A DNA stretch of 64,000 nucleotides from Xylaria sp. FL1777 (taxonomy: Eukaryota; Ascomycota; Sordariomycetes; Xylariales; Xylariaceae), in assembly GCA_022578965.1 (NCBI GenBank), contig MU400685.1, positions 1 to 64,000 of the forward strand, read 5' to 3'. Shown piece by piece: positions 40,401-53,303 of this stretch. Numbering within the stretch: position 1 is the stretch's first letter; every line of letters starts with the position of its first letter. Both the position numbers and the translations under genes were made by a program. The notes under the pieces are model-generated. The model saw only the letters and a program-made list of their open reading frames with translations, had not been told where the DNA came from and did no database searches.

Positions 40401-40823
40401 TACAGCGTAGCCTCGGAGCCTGGCATGTACACCTGCGCCAAATTCATGATCTGCTTGTTTACAACACCCCATTACCTAACCAAAACATACACTGATCATC
40501 GTTGTTGACCATTGAACCCGACTATCCATGCCGCTGTGATACAAAGAGGGCATTGTATATTTGGTGATCATTCGATAATACAACATACCACTACATTCGA
40601 GTTTAACCTGGACACTTGTGCTACTCACTCGCAGAAACACAGAACCCGGCGTAACGAAGTCGAAAGCTAGCGAAATGTTTTAAAACGATTTGTTTAACTA
40701 CGGGCCTTATCGAGAAACCCACCCACGCCGGAGCCACCATGAATGTTGTATTGTACACTCTAGACAAACATTACTTGACGTGACTAATGAACAATGTACA
40801 ATTCTTCCAAAGCAGAAAGCCCC
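37448..40823. other. 3.4-kb intergenic region upstream of THR4, no gene recognised
   Basis: It holds the THR4 promoter and the 3' flank of KGD2. It contains a TGCTTGTC tandem repeat at 37,500–37,526, an AGTTAGTAACTAACT hairpin near 38,319, a perfect GGCCACCGGTGGCC palindrome at 38,899–38,912, and the poly-C/CTTTTCCT tract described separately. Open frames of 80–108 codons exist (for example 38,801–39,127, plus) but resemble no protein I know and have no clear codon bias. Base composition drifts toward AT at about 39,900–40,050. A degraded gene or a non-coding transcript cannot be excluded. Confidence 0.5.
38723..38788. repeat. Poly-C run followed by (CTCTTTTC)n tandem repeat
   Basis: Fourteen C residues (38,723–38,736) are followed by about five and a half units of CTCTTTTC up to 38,788. 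It is a strongly asymmetric pyrimidine strand in an intergenic spacer. Confidence 0.9.
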
Positions 40824-42268
40824 CTATAGGAGCATTTTACGAGGATCTTCAATATACTCCTTAATCTTAACCAAGAACTGCACTGATTCCCGGCCGTCTA
40901 GGAGGCGGTGATCGTAGGTTAGGGCGAGATACATCATGGGTCGAACCTCGACTTTGCCGTTGACTACGACGGCCCTGTCCTTTATGGCGTGGATGCCAAG
41001 CACAGCGGTCTGGGGTAAGTTGATAATGGGCGTGCCCATAAGCGAGCCGAAGACACCTCCGTTACTTATGGTGAATGAACCGCCGGCCATATCCTCGATG
41101 GTGAGTTTCCCGTCTCGAGCCTGCCATCATTAGGTCAATAATGAGATATCGCGGACGTGACAGAGTTGCCCGTCACCCGAATACTAGATAACACGCACCT
41201 TCTTGCCCATGTCGGCAATGGCCTTTTCGATGCTAACTAGGTCCATGGACTCGGCATTACGGACAACAGGTGTAACTAGACCCTTCTCGGTGGCTACAGC
41301 TACCGAGATGTCAACGTAGTCCCTGTAAACAATAGTATCGCCACCATTCTCGCCCTCAATGGATGCATTGACTGTGGGGATATCACGCATGGCCAGAACA
41401 GCGGCGCGCGCAAAAGCGGACATATAGCCGAGCTTAACACCCGTCTTTTGGAGTATCTCATCCTTGTACAGCTTGCGGAACTCTATCAAAGAGGACATAT
41501 CGACTTCGTTGAATGTGGTTAGCGACGCAGCGGTGTTCTGAGACTGCTTCAGGCGCTCGGCAATGCGCAGACGCATGCGGTTCATCTTGACGCGTCGCTC
41601 TTCGCGGCTCCCGAGGGTGGGACCGGCAGAAGTCGAGGTATCCTTAGGAGGCTGCGATGGTTTGGGAGCAGACTCCTTCTTGGGCGCGGAAGGGGGGGAG
41701 GTCGTGGAGGACGGTTCTGGCTGGGATTCTTGCCTGGGTTGAGGTTTGCTTCCCTGGTCAGCAGGCGTGGGTTCGGGCTCGGGAGAAGCATCCGCTTTCT
41801 TAGGGGCGTCCTTCGACTCGGTCTTGTCACCGCCCGCGGCGCTGGGCTCGATTTTGGCAATCTCCTGGTCCACGAGAACGGTGTCCTCCTCGTTGGCAAG
41901 CAACTCTTTCAGAATACCAGCCTCAGGCGCATTGACAGCTACATCGATCTAAAGCAAAGGAGCAGCGTAGGAGTCAGTCGGCGGCGGGCAGGCGTGTGTG
42001 GCAGCAGGGGGTGTTGGAGGAACATTACCTTGTCAGTCTCGATGGTGGCGATCTCCTCGTCTAGCTCGACGTAGTCACCGACCTGCTTGTTCCACTGCTT
42101 CAGGGTGCCCTCGGTGATGGACTCGGCCATCTGAGGAACCTTGACAATCGTGTGGGCGTACGTGCGGACCTGGGCCATGAGGACGGGCAGAGGAAGCTGG
42201 CTCCGGAGCGGCTGGTGCATGGGCTGGCGCAGGATGCGCGCAGCCGTGAGAAGGCGTCTCGACATCAT
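40824..42268 (-). CDS. KGD2: Dihydrolipoamide succinyltransferase, E2 of 2-oxoglutarate dehydrogenase
   Basis: This is the mitochondrial E2 core that moves the succinyl group from lipoamide to CoA in the TCA cycle. Exons 42,268–42,029, 41,948–41,199 and 41,120–40,824 give 428 residues, the usual size. Residues 1–37 are rich in Arg, Ser and Leu without acids, a mitochondrial presequence. A lipoyl domain follows with its lysine at Lys80 in ETDK, the last codon of exon 1. A long Pro/Ser/Glu/Lys linker spans about 105–180 without a clear E3-binding domain, as is known for KGD2. The catalytic domain ends in YDHRLLDG with His401 and Asp405. A longer in-frame start up to 42,391 is possible, but the MMSRRLL start gives a standard presequence. 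Confidence 0.95.
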
Positions 42269-43523
42269 CTTGAAAGCGGGATGCGGGAACAGCCGCAATG
42301 GGCGGTCGACGATGACTCGGCGGGAAGCGCAGGCGGAAAAGGGCAGGCGGGAAGGGTAAGCGAGCGTGGACGTGCGACGGGGAAACAGCAACGCTGGTCA
42401 GAGGGGGACAGCGCACGTGTCTGGTGTTAGTGTTGGGGTTGGGATGGTGTTCTGGTGTTTGGCGGGCCACGAGAGGGATTATTTATTTTTGCTCTTCCCT
42501 GCTTTCTATATCATGGACACACGGCCGCGGAGAGGGACCGTGACGAGTGCGGCAACAGCAGCTCTACCAGCGGGTCGCGACTAGAGGTGCAGCCTGCAAT
42601 CCTGTGCGGTGCTATTCGCTGCAGAAGGCGAAGTTGAGAGTTGTTGAAGTATGAAGAAGGGAGAGAAGGATGGAGACAGCGAAGCACTTGGAGAGCGAGG
42701 CTATTACGTTGGAACGTGGAAACGGGAAACAGGAAGCAGGAAGCAGGAAACAGGAAACGGGAAACCTGGAAACGACGGCTTTGGATTGGTTGTCTCTCTG
42801 AGATACCGCAGATTCTCGGCAAGCGCTCTTTTTTTTCTTGCCTTAGTCTCGGCCTCCCTGGGTCCAGCTAAGCCATGACGGAGGGAGAGAGTTCCGGCTG
42901 TTGTTTACCGAATTTACCCGTCGTCATACTTACACCAGCGACCTACGTACCTACCTACCCATGTACCTACCTAGGTAGGTTACCTAAGTAGGTAGGTATG
43001 TACGTGGATTGTCGCCGAGTGCGGCCAGGAGGTCTGCAGCTGGCGTCGACTGTCCGCGCGCTAGCCTTGTTCACGCTGCGATAACTACGAATCTAACCTG
43101 AGCCACGCCGCTTTTAGCCTGAGCATAGCCAAGCCCGCTTGCGCTAGACTGGACCGTAGGACAGTAGCAGAAATAAAAACGGTTCAAGTCACAGTTTAAG
43201 TTTATCGTGAAACGGATTTCTAGTAGGGTAAGTCCAAAGTGAATAGATACATGGAAGCCGGAGAAGATCTGGCGGGAAATCGGAACCGGCCTCCGGCCTT
43301 TGTCCCCATGCCCTTCGATCCGCGTAGTGGTAAGAAGATGATGCGCAATAAGTAGGTAGGAATAGACAGAGGGAGAGGGAGAGGGATATCAAATTTCTTC
43401 TTTACATCATTAGGCCAGCTAACGAGTGCAATGAAAAAAGGAATGTTTGCCCGTGAGCCTGCCAGAAGCAAGTATTAGTAGAATCATGAAGAATTGACCT
43501 AAAAAGGAAATCTGGAAAAAATT
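42269..43523. other. Spacer upstream of KGD2 with low-complexity tracts
   Basis: It contains the KGD2 promoter side. There is a GGAAACAGGAAGCAGG-type purine repeat at about 42,713–42,775 and an array of ACCTACC/GGTAGGT palindromes at 42,935–43,006. Overlapping frames here are GC-rich noise without homology. No gene was recognised between 43,010 and the tRNA. Confidence 0.5.
42935..43006. repeat. ACCTACCTAGGTAGGT-type palindromic array
   Basis: ACCTAC and GTAGGT units are arranged as near-perfect inverted repeats, for example TACCTACCTAGGTAGGT and TACCTAAGTAGGTAGGTA. The same words recur in spacers near 47,650, 52,720–53,165 and 58,080–58,170. Confidence 0.85.
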
Positions 43524-43601
43524 TGGGCATGGCCGGATTTGAACCGACGCCCCGGTTGCCATGTAATGAGATACCGGTTGCTACCATTACACCACATGCC
43601 T
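43524..43601 (-). tRNA. tRNA gene with a short intron; anticodon uncertain
   Basis: On the minus strand a perfect internal promoter is present: box A TGGTGTAATGG and box B GGTTCAAATCC. The T-arm pairs GTCGG with CCGGC. The acceptor stem GGCATG pairs with CATGCC, with an A–C mismatch at the first pair. An anticodon stem CCGGT/ACCGG encloses about 16 nt, too many for a 7-nt loop, so a short intron is likely. Read this way the anticodon would be CUC (Glu), but CAU (Met) in a shifted fold cannot be ruled out. A T6 run just downstream is a good polymerase III terminator. Confidence 0.75.
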
Positions 43602-44150
43602 ATCAAGTTTAGCGCTATTACCTCAAAATAAATGTATAACTACACACAGTATTCTCTTTACACAATACGGGCGTCCCACCGAGCTTGAGTAAAAGCGGCG
43701 AGGGGGCTAAACCTAATTCGGGTGTACTTCAAACAGCTGGAAAACCTACTACCTAGGTAGCCTTACTGAGCCAGGCTTTGTAGTTGGAAATGAGCCAATG
43801 ATCAATGGCCAATTGTAAATTTATGGACCTGTCTCAGCACCACCCCCCCCAAAACGTCCGCCTCTCAAGTTCGACTTGGCCAAGCTCTGCCCCGAGTAGA
43901 GCCCGAATATAGCTTCAACAGACGACGCCTCTGGCCCTCTCCGCTCGCCATCTCGACAACCCTCTCCATCTCCGCTCCCCGTCTCGCCCGGCCTACTCTC
44001 TGCTACGGTCGGAATTCCCAAGGGATCCCGTCTGCGGGGTGCATGACCGTCACTTGATACGCGCTTGCTTCAACACCGTCGTGCCCCCATAACACCGTAC
44101 CCCCACGATCCCTACCGAGAGCCACGAGGGGAAAGAAAAAACCACTCACC
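43602..44150. other. Promoter-side spacer of the complex I subunit gene
   Basis: It holds the upstream side of both the tRNA (minus) and the NDUFB9-like gene (plus). An ACCACCCCCCCC tract lies at about 43,840. A pyrimidine-rich stretch (43,860–44,000) precedes the start codon. I see no separate gene. Confidence 0.5.
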
Positions 44151-44781
44151 ATGTCGAATCGACGAGCCGCATTGTGAGTCAATTGACTCCGCATCTACCC
44201 GTCGTGACCAGTGCAGTCTGACCCAGTTCATTCATTGCCGCCTATAGGTCGCTCTACCGGCGTTCCTTAAAGCTCGCTCTCGACTGGGCCGTCCACCGAC
44301 ACCTGTGGCGTGGCCAGGCCCTCTATATCCGATCGCTCTTCGAGGCGAACCGCAATATCGGAGATGTCAAGAAGCAGAGGGTGAGTTTGTACCTGCTGTT
44401 GCACGCGCGTGTGACCGCACATTCAATGGGCTCGGCGAAGAGTGGCGGCTGACCATGATATTCCCCACGAACCAGGCGTTGCTGAGCGAGACCGAGAAGC
44501 TGCTCGAGACATGGAAGCACCCTGATCCTCACTGCTATCCGACTGCTCCTGGAGGTATGCTATTAACAAGCCCTCCCCTGGTCCCCGGGTTGACGAAAAG
44601 GGCGAGAGGTTCCTAACTGACATGCCATTTTTCTAGGTTCCAAATTTGAGAGAAACCTCCCTGCACCTAACACAGCTCGTAAGTTCCTTTCTGAAGAGCC
44701 AGCTATTTGTCCAGCTCGAGGAATCCGCGGTAGCGCTAACTAATGCGATCGATCACAGCTCCGCCACCACTAAAATTCTAG
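44151..44781 (+). CDS. Mitochondrial complex I LYR subunit, NDUFB9/B22 type
   Basis: This is an accessory subunit of NADH:ubiquinone oxidoreductase in the inner mitochondrial membrane, where LYR proteins bind acyl carrier protein. Five exons, 44,151–44,173, 44,248–44,380, 44,476–44,554, 44,637–44,678 and 44,759–44,781, join in frame to 99 residues. The LYR motif is at residues 10–12 (LYRR), followed by an amphipathic helix with WAVHRHLWR. The HPDPHCYPTAPGG and KFERN segments match the NDUFB9 hallmark 'HP-P---P-SPGG--YER'. The protein ends in PPPPLKF. It is shorter than the animal protein, which has a C-terminal extension. Exon 1 is 23 nt and exon 5 is 23 nt. Confidence 0.9.
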
Positions 44782-45329
44782 ACGGACGATAAATCCCTAG
44801 AGACACAAACCTACATCAATTTGTATATAGACCTTATAATCTGCGCATAGAATCAAAAAAAGTTGTCACCAGTTGCACTACCGTCTGGTGGCTCGCCTCA
44901 ACACAACGTAGGCGTTTTATCTAGCATATTTCAGACCTCTCCCTATTGGGCTAACCTTGTTGCAATTGCAAAGATGGTGTTGAATTAATTTAAGTTGCCA
45001 TGTACATACGCCACATGTTGATTGTTTCCCTGTAATATCAAAACAGCCCCATGATTTAACACCAATCATATTAATCCGCAAGACTGTTACCAACTAGATG
45101 TTAAGTACCTGTTGCCGAAACGCAATAACTTGTCACTAGATTGTAAAAACCCATGGAGATTATTTAGAATTTTGTTCTCAATTGTGCTCATTCGTATCCA
45201 TGTACCAATGGATTATGTGTAATGTACAACCCGTACGCATGAAAAAGCAAAACCGTGCCCGACCGTGACCCCGTGGTTCATGAAACGTCCCAAACGACCA
45301 ACCAGAAAACAGAAATCAACGCACACCCA
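44782..45329. other. Convergent 3' spacer between NDUFB9-like gene and H2A
   Basis: About 550 bp are shared by the 3' ends of two convergent genes. It is AT-leaning with scattered AATAA-like words suitable for polyadenylation. I see no gene or repeat in it. Confidence 0.5.
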
Positions 45330-45988
<659 letters not shown>

Positions 45989-48217
45989 CTTGACGATTGT
46001 TTGGTGTTGTGCGAAGAATTTAAGTTGAAAATTTGTGGTTGATCTGAGATCGCGACGTTGCTCGAAAGTAGCAGATAATACGTAGAGATGGATGCGTGTT
46101 GTGGTGGTTGAGAACAGATGGATATGGTAGATGGAACAGGAGGAAAACGTCGAAGGGTTGGTGGGGGAGGAGCTCTTTAAGTATGCCCGTGTCGCGTCTG
46201 CAGAATCAGAAATCACAGCTACCAAATCACGGTTTCCGGGATCACTCTAAAAACCCAGGGGTGGATGGATTCTACGCTAACCCAGATTGGGATGGATTTG
46301 GGCGGGCTAGCAGCCACAGGCAGTGTAGGTACATGGGTACATAAGGTACTAATATGTGCCTATCGACCTGTGCACTGGCCCAGGCAGTACATTCAGGTAA
46401 GTACGCGCACGCCTCTAGCTCCCAACCACCAATGGGGACTTCATATGGTGAGGCTTAGACGCATGCAGCAAGAGACCCCAATTTTGCATGTCTCCCGAGA
46501 TCCCCAGACATGTTTACCCCTGCCTGCTTGGACCAAACCCATTCATTTTTGTACGATTTATGATTGGCTAGTACTTTAAGTCATTCAAGCTGTTTACCTT
46601 AGCTAACATGCACATATATATCTGGTTCCCTACCTTTGCTCTTTCAATCTTTACAACTCCTTTCCTCTGGACGCATGGCTTGTTGATTCCTGCTATCGAA
46701 CATACCTGAAATCACCTCCGTTGCTCTTGCGATCTAGTCCTTTTTAGCACTTTTTGCACTCGATCTTAATTGATTCTGTTTCATTTTCCCCCTTTCTTTT
46801 CCTGTGTATGAATCAGCTTGATGTTATTGATCCTATGCCCTTGATTGAGCCTGCCTGTTTGATGTGACAAAACTTACATTCTGATGCAGCGAACTCAGAC
46901 GTTGTTATCACGTCCGTTTCGGGTTGGCATGATTTATGATGTCAATTTTTCTTCTTGGCATGGGCTTTTGGTAAAAACAACTTATACTCTGGGACGCAGC
47001 TCTTTCTGCTTAGAGAAGAACACCTACGATGGCCTTTTATGAAGTTAAAGTTGTTGTACATGTGGTCATGAGTCTCGACTCGACCGTGTTCTTGAAATTT
47101 ACTCTAAACTATAGGTGGGTGTATGGGGCCTCACTAGACAAGGCTACAACTTGCCATTTTGCTTGTTCTCTACTCATTACAAGCGGGAGGTGACTGAAAG
47201 GGCAGCCTGGTTGACTAATGGCTAAGGGTCACCCTTTACACATGGGTAAGGCTGCGCAGACTCGGACACGTTACAATAGCTTCAGCACAGTACAGCAAAG
47301 CCTACCTACACTCGCAAAACCTGATGACAGGGTTGTATCAATATGGCACTGCGTATATTAATACACTGCCTAGTAGATCTAGACCCATCTCAGCTAAGAT
47401 TTGTAGATAAATCAATGACCTTTAAAAGCACCGAGGTTTCTTGTGATACATCAAGTATTTGTTAGATGTACTCATCCAGGTAGACTTTCGCATATAGGCT
47501 GTTCATTGAATTGTGTAAGTGAATGGCAGAGGTTCCCTCATTTGTGACTGGCTGCCTTTTCTGACAAGTCCCCCACCATTTCCACTTTGGGACGAGGGAA
47601 GAATTGTTTGCAGCAGCTGGGGCCTTGCAGCTAGCTGTCTATACCTAGGGTATACCTACCTATGTAGGTGGGTAGGACTGCCATTTACCACTATTTACGG
47701 TTGACGATTGACTCGCGGTATTTGCAGGCCTGTTTAGGACGCGTTGTGCGTGCCAATGTCAATGGCGAGTAACAGTGGGGAGGGTGGGGAGGCAAGGTGC
47801 AATGGTGCGGTACTGGGGTACCTGCTCGCTCGCGTGTGTTCTATTGGCTGGGGGTGGAGGGTGTGCACGTACCAGCCCAGCCTTCCTTGCAGGGCAGGAT
47901 CAAACCAAGAACCGCACGCAACCCCGAGCGCGGCGCACGCGTGTGGTGCAGTACTGGACTGCTGGACTAGCATAGTAGAATAGCACAGCGCAAATCAGTA
48001 ACCAAGCTAGCGCGACCGCATCCCACCTACAAAAGGACCTCACCACCCGCACCCTCTCTTCCGCCAACACCTTTTGACTTCTCCATCTGCATCTCTCATT
48101 CTCCCACCACAACGCAACAACAGAACTTCGGATACATCATCCATTTCTACTCAACAGCAGCATCTGCATCTACCACAACCGAATCTCTCAACTCACCCAA
48201 TTTCGCCCATCATCACC
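45989..48217. other. 2.2-kb bidirectional spacer between H2A and H2B
   Basis: This divergent histone promoter region is expected to hold shared control elements. Open frames such as 46,265–46,579 (plus) have no recognisable product. A small ACCTACCTATGTAGGTGGGTAGG palindromic cluster lies at about 47,645–47,675. Near H2B the sequence becomes C- and A-rich (48,040–48,215), which looks like a 5' untranslated leader. There is no evidence for a third gene. Confidence 0.5.
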
Positions 48218-48887
<670 letters not shown>

Positions 48888-50089
48888 GTGCTTGCTTGTG
48901 TCTGCTTTGTTTGTGTTTTGGGCGTGGGTTTTTCTGCTTTGGCATCATGACGAGACCTGGCCAAAGGCACTCCGGGTCCCTACATTTCGGGAGTCTCATA
49001 ATGCGTTACGGATGGTCTGCTTTTTTCTAGGGGGCAATGTCTTTGCACACAACATGGTCTGGGGTTTGCGGTTGTACAATACACTTTGCCGATAGGGTTT
49101 TCGGAATGAGAATCTGGACATGAACAAATAATACCAATATCTCCAATGTTTAATGTGAAGTTTTATCTAGCATCTTGGGCGCCGGAAGGGGTTTGATGCG
49201 TCTGGTAAGCGGCCTTGGGTAATGGGAAGGACTGTCCTATTACGAGGTCTATTATATTGCATGAGTGGAAATTGCATCAATGTCGAGGTATTTTGGATGG
49301 GCGTCGGATCGTCTTCGAAACAGCAGACCAAGAACGCCTCAACTTCGAAAGTAAAGTACCCTGTTACTCTAACGGGAATAACTTTCATTTCGGATGTGTG
49401 TGCGCGTACGGATGAAATTTGTTCTTCTAACTACCAGTCTAGGACTAAATGCTGGTAGAGATACCTAGCTTGTTCTAAAGAGCCTCCTTTGTGGGGTTTT
49501 TCTGGGGCAGAACCTCGCCGTACTCTCTTCAACATTGCCCGTCAGAGCCGGCTCCCTGTACCAAATCATTCGACCGACAGCGTTCTCAAGAATATTTCTG
49601 CCTTTAAGCTACGATACTTTAGTGCCGATAAGTTAACAAGGGTTATAGTAACTGGCTCCTGTATTCTATATCTATATAGTTAGAAGTCTATCGCGGAATT
49701 TTGGTCTTTACATAGAACGTACCGAAGGTATAGTCCTGTATCGCTCTCTGCTCGTGGACGAGGGAGCTGCTCCTACATGTAGGAATGTTGTCATAATTTA
49801 GCAAGTTGTATTGTTACCTAGTCCTAGCATAAAAATCTACACCATGCCGTTCCAGTTCTGTCCTGGGCGTTGCCGCCGCTGAAAGTATTGTGTATAAAAC
49901 GTCCTCTACCCATGAATCGATCTCTGTACCTTCGTGATGATAATATGGTCGACTTATTAACATGATTGGGCAGCACCAAGTGCACGCCGTGAATGCACTT
50001 AAAAAAAGACGCTCTCCCAATTCTAAAGAACAGCATCAAAATTTCTCCGTGTAATGATGACGATGGCATCAACTAAGGCCAGCCACGGG
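48888..50089. other. 1.2-kb spacer between H2B and SQS1, no clear gene
   Basis: It holds the 3' flanks of H2B and SQS1. A 53-codon ATG frame (49,297–49,458, plus) begins MGVGSSSKQ, which looks like an N-myristoylation start, but I recognise no family and it may be chance. A 73-codon antisense frame covers much of the same stretch. Confidence 0.45.
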
Positions 50090-52173
50090 TTAGATATCGC
50101 CTAGACCAGCCTTCGTCTTCTTGATTACGTGTGTCAACGGCACGACGATGCCTTTGGTCTCAACCGTACCTAGAGACATGCCCTTACTCCAGCCCATCTT
50201 CTCTAGCATCGCTCTGCCCTTGTTTTCCACGCCGATTTCTGAGGCATGCTGCCCGACGATGTCCCCCTCACGGAGAACGGTAGATGACTTACCTGTCCGG
50301 GACTTGCGTGTACGGGCCTCGGCGCGCTTGAGGACATGAGTCTCCTGGACTACCTTCTCGTCCACATCCACACGCGGAAACCAGTTGCGTCTTACACGGC
50401 TAAAAGCTTGCTCGAACAGGTCCTGATCGTATGGGAGCGTGGCTTTGGAACGGTAGAGAACGGGATACCTACTAGTTCCCACACCAGCCGATTTTGATTT
50501 GATGTTGAGAGTGTTAGCAATGGTGTGGACAATCTTCCGAGCTCCTTTGTCAAAGGGGGGTAGAATGAGTCTATTTCTATTAGCCAATAGTTAAATAGCC
50601 CGTGACAAAAGAAACCTACTGTTCTCGTGTGCTGATTATGAACATCTCGATTTCGTCGGCAAGATCATCGAGGGTCATGCCTCCACGGTACTTGACTCGA
50701 AGGTCTTGCAGATTGACATTTCTGCCCAAGGAACCCTGTGATCGTAATTCCTCACGGGCCTTCTTCTTATTTGCCTTCTTAAGACGGTCTTTCTTGATTG
50801 CAACGTTTAAAGCGTCCTCCAACTCCGAGTCTGATAGACCGAAGGAAATGAGGCCTTTCTTCGATCTTTGTAGCCGGGAGCTTTGTATGTCCATCAAGTC
50901 CAATTCGTCGAATGCCTCTGCCATCTTTGTAGCGCTCGGAAACTGGCTGCCTTGCTGAAACATCCTAGATTTATTCGAAGCACGTTTCGTCTTGCAATGA
51001 GATATGCTCGTGGCTGCTATCCACCCATCATCAGGGCTGGCGTTATCAAAGAGCAGGACGTCGTCATTGCCAAAGCCTAGCTTTTCTTGTTTAGCGATCA
51101 GTCGGGCTAGACGCTCGTCTTCCGACTCTAGCTGGCATTGCTCTTCCTCGTCTTCTTCCTCCTCATCGTCGCCCAACTCATCTTCTGATTCATCTTCACT
51201 AGAGGGCTGACCAGGTATGGCGTCGCTATCCGTACCACCCAAGTCACGGAGTATGCTGAAGGAATGAGAGCCAAGGACAGGATGCTCAAAACCTTCCCGA
51301 ATATCATTGTCTTCATCGAAGTCGTTCTGCATATTGGCTATGTAATCGGCGATGACGGCGGCTTCATCATCGTCCCTGTCCGAGCTCGTACTCGGACACA
51401 GTTTGCGGAAGGACGGATGCTTTCCATGATTCGTATTCAACGAAATGAAATCAGGTTCCTCCACTAGGGAAGCCGAGCAAGAGTCGATGGAAACATCTGT
51501 CGTCTTTTTGACAACTCGTAATTCCAAGTTGATTTGGCGTGGTTCAGTAACATTGCTGTTCTCATTTCTGTCGACACCATGTCCAGGCCGGGGGCTACTC
51601 TGCCGTTGACGAGCAGCATTTCGACCCTTGAACAAAACAACATCCTCGCTTGAGTCGGAGCCGATGTCGGATTGTACATCTCGAGGCTCATCTTGGGGTT
51701 GGACTGTTTTGTGCTGAGCCGCACAACTGACGACTGGTGATTGAATGCGTGGCGCTGCAGGTCTGACGGGATTGAGAACCAGATCGTCGCTCGCATTAGG
51801 GCTAGAAATTGTGGCTTCCGCTTGCATTAACGGAGCAGTCTGCTCGGGGATTTCGAAATCCTTAAGAGGGTCCATAAAGCCAGAACTGATGAAGGTGACG
51901 GGCTGATATCTTAGCCTGGCATCGCGGCCCCGATACCCACGGCGGTTGCTAGCCGTATTCCTAGCTTCTTCTGCAAGGGTATAGCCTACGATGGTCAGCG
52001 AGAACCAGTGTCAACGGCGACTGGGTGATTTAGGGTAGTAAAATACCATGGGAACGAGCAAAAGGTGAGTCGCCACGGTCAGTAGCTGGGCCGAATTTTT
52101 GGCGGCTATGCCAAGGGAGTGGCCCCTTCGCTTTGGGCTGCGTCTTCGCCTTTGGGTTCTTCTTTTTGGGCAT
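50090..52173 (-). CDS. SQS1: R3H and G-patch protein SQS1 (splicing / ribosome biogenesis)
   Basis: SQS1-type proteins activate the DEAH helicase Prp43 through their G-patch and act in rRNA processing and spliceosome release. Exons 52,173–52,047, 51,985–50,620 and 50,570–50,090 give 657 residues. The basic N-terminus MPKKKNPKAKTQPK is followed by YTLAEEARNT and GYRGRDARLRYQP, hallmarks of the fungal family. A very acidic stretch (EDELGDDEEEEDEEE) lies mid-protein. An R3H domain begins near residue 498 (ILPPFDKGARKIVHTIA). The G-patch is at about 610–650 (GRAMLEKMGWSKGMSLG). The acceptor of intron 2 has two close TAG candidates; only the inner one keeps the frame. Confidence 0.92.
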
Positions 52174-52714
52174 GGTAATGGTAGATCAATAGGCCAAACA
52201 ACAGATCCTGAGGCGATACTTCTATTGACGAGTACAGGGCGCACAGTAATGGACCGAACTACGTGGGCGTATACGAAAAAACAATCGTCAATTCTGAGGA
52301 ACACCACGAACACATTGCCTTGAGTGGTCTTGAGTTCGGCGACAACGCGGATCCCCGGGTCGGAGCTGATCAAGTCACCTGTATTTAGATGGGGTCTTAA
52401 GGGGTTCTAGGGTTATAGACAAGAGTGGCTTAATTAAGCAAGACAAAATGGATTGTTGCTAAATGACTTGGTTGCCCGCTACATGGAGAAGAAAGAGGTA
52501 GAGAGCGGAAAATAGAGGGTTGAGTTTGGGTGATTTATGCTTTCTGCAACCCTTTCAACTTGATATATTGGACGGAGTTGAGTTGCTTGAAGGGCCCCGT
52601 ATTATACTCATGACATTTTAGGGTATGCTAGGCAACTTTGTAAGGATCTATGGGGGTGGAAGCGGGAAGCTTTATCGATAGAAGAACTGAAGTACCAAAG
52701 TTAGGGGATGGATG

Positions 52715-53165
52715 AGGGGTAGGTATGTACCTAGGCCATGATTATATAAGTACCTAGGTTCTACTGACTATCAGGTAGATACTTACCTACATACTAGTAG
52801 GTAGGTAGGTTTAGTAGGTATACTTAAGTAGGTACATACTTATACCTATCGTACTCCACATGAGTATTTATGTTCTTACATATGGACTTTCTTACCTACT
52901 AGGTACATCTGTTAATAGGTACACAGCATTGCTTAACTTACCGACTTAAATGTGCATACCTGCTTGCCTTCAATGTTCTCAGTACTGTAGAACAGGTTGG
53001 TTGGTAGGAAGCACAATTTATTAGGTGCTGAGAGGTAGGTAGGTACCTATCAACAGGACATATGCGTAGGTACATATACCTATGTAGGTAGTATAATTAG
53101 GTACCTATGTAGTAGTAAAGCTTATGCGTACATACCTACCCACTATACTAGTAGGTAGCAATTAC
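52715..53165. repeat. Large GTAGGTA/TACCTAC palindromic array
   Basis: Dozens of overlapping TAGGTA and TACCTA words occur on both strands, many forming local inverted repeats such as GTACCTAGGT and GTAGGTAGGTTTAG. It is the largest of four such arrays in the normal-composition region. Confidence 0.85.
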
Positions 53166-53267
53166 CTAGAATACGTCAACTCTGGTGAGTCCCAGCTGAC
53201 CTTGCTTTCTCCGACGTTGTTGTTCACTTGACCTTGTCATGGCTTAACATACCTAGCACTCGTCCTC

Positions 53268-53272
<5 letters not shown>

Positions 53273-53300
<28 letters not shown>
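53273..53300. repeat. (TC)14 microsatellite
   Basis: An uninterrupted run of TC dinucleotides lies in the upstream region of ATG4. Confidence 0.95.

Positions 53301-53303
<3 letters not shown>

Noticed and set aside
41730..42074. Plus-strand frames of 68–114 codons over KGD2
   Set aside because: Shadows of the GC-rich, proline-rich linker region of KGD2 on the other strand.
42269..42391. Longer KGD2 N-terminus starting at 42,391
   Set aside because: The 428-residue form from 42,268 already has a standard presequence and length; the extension is not needed, though it is not disproved.
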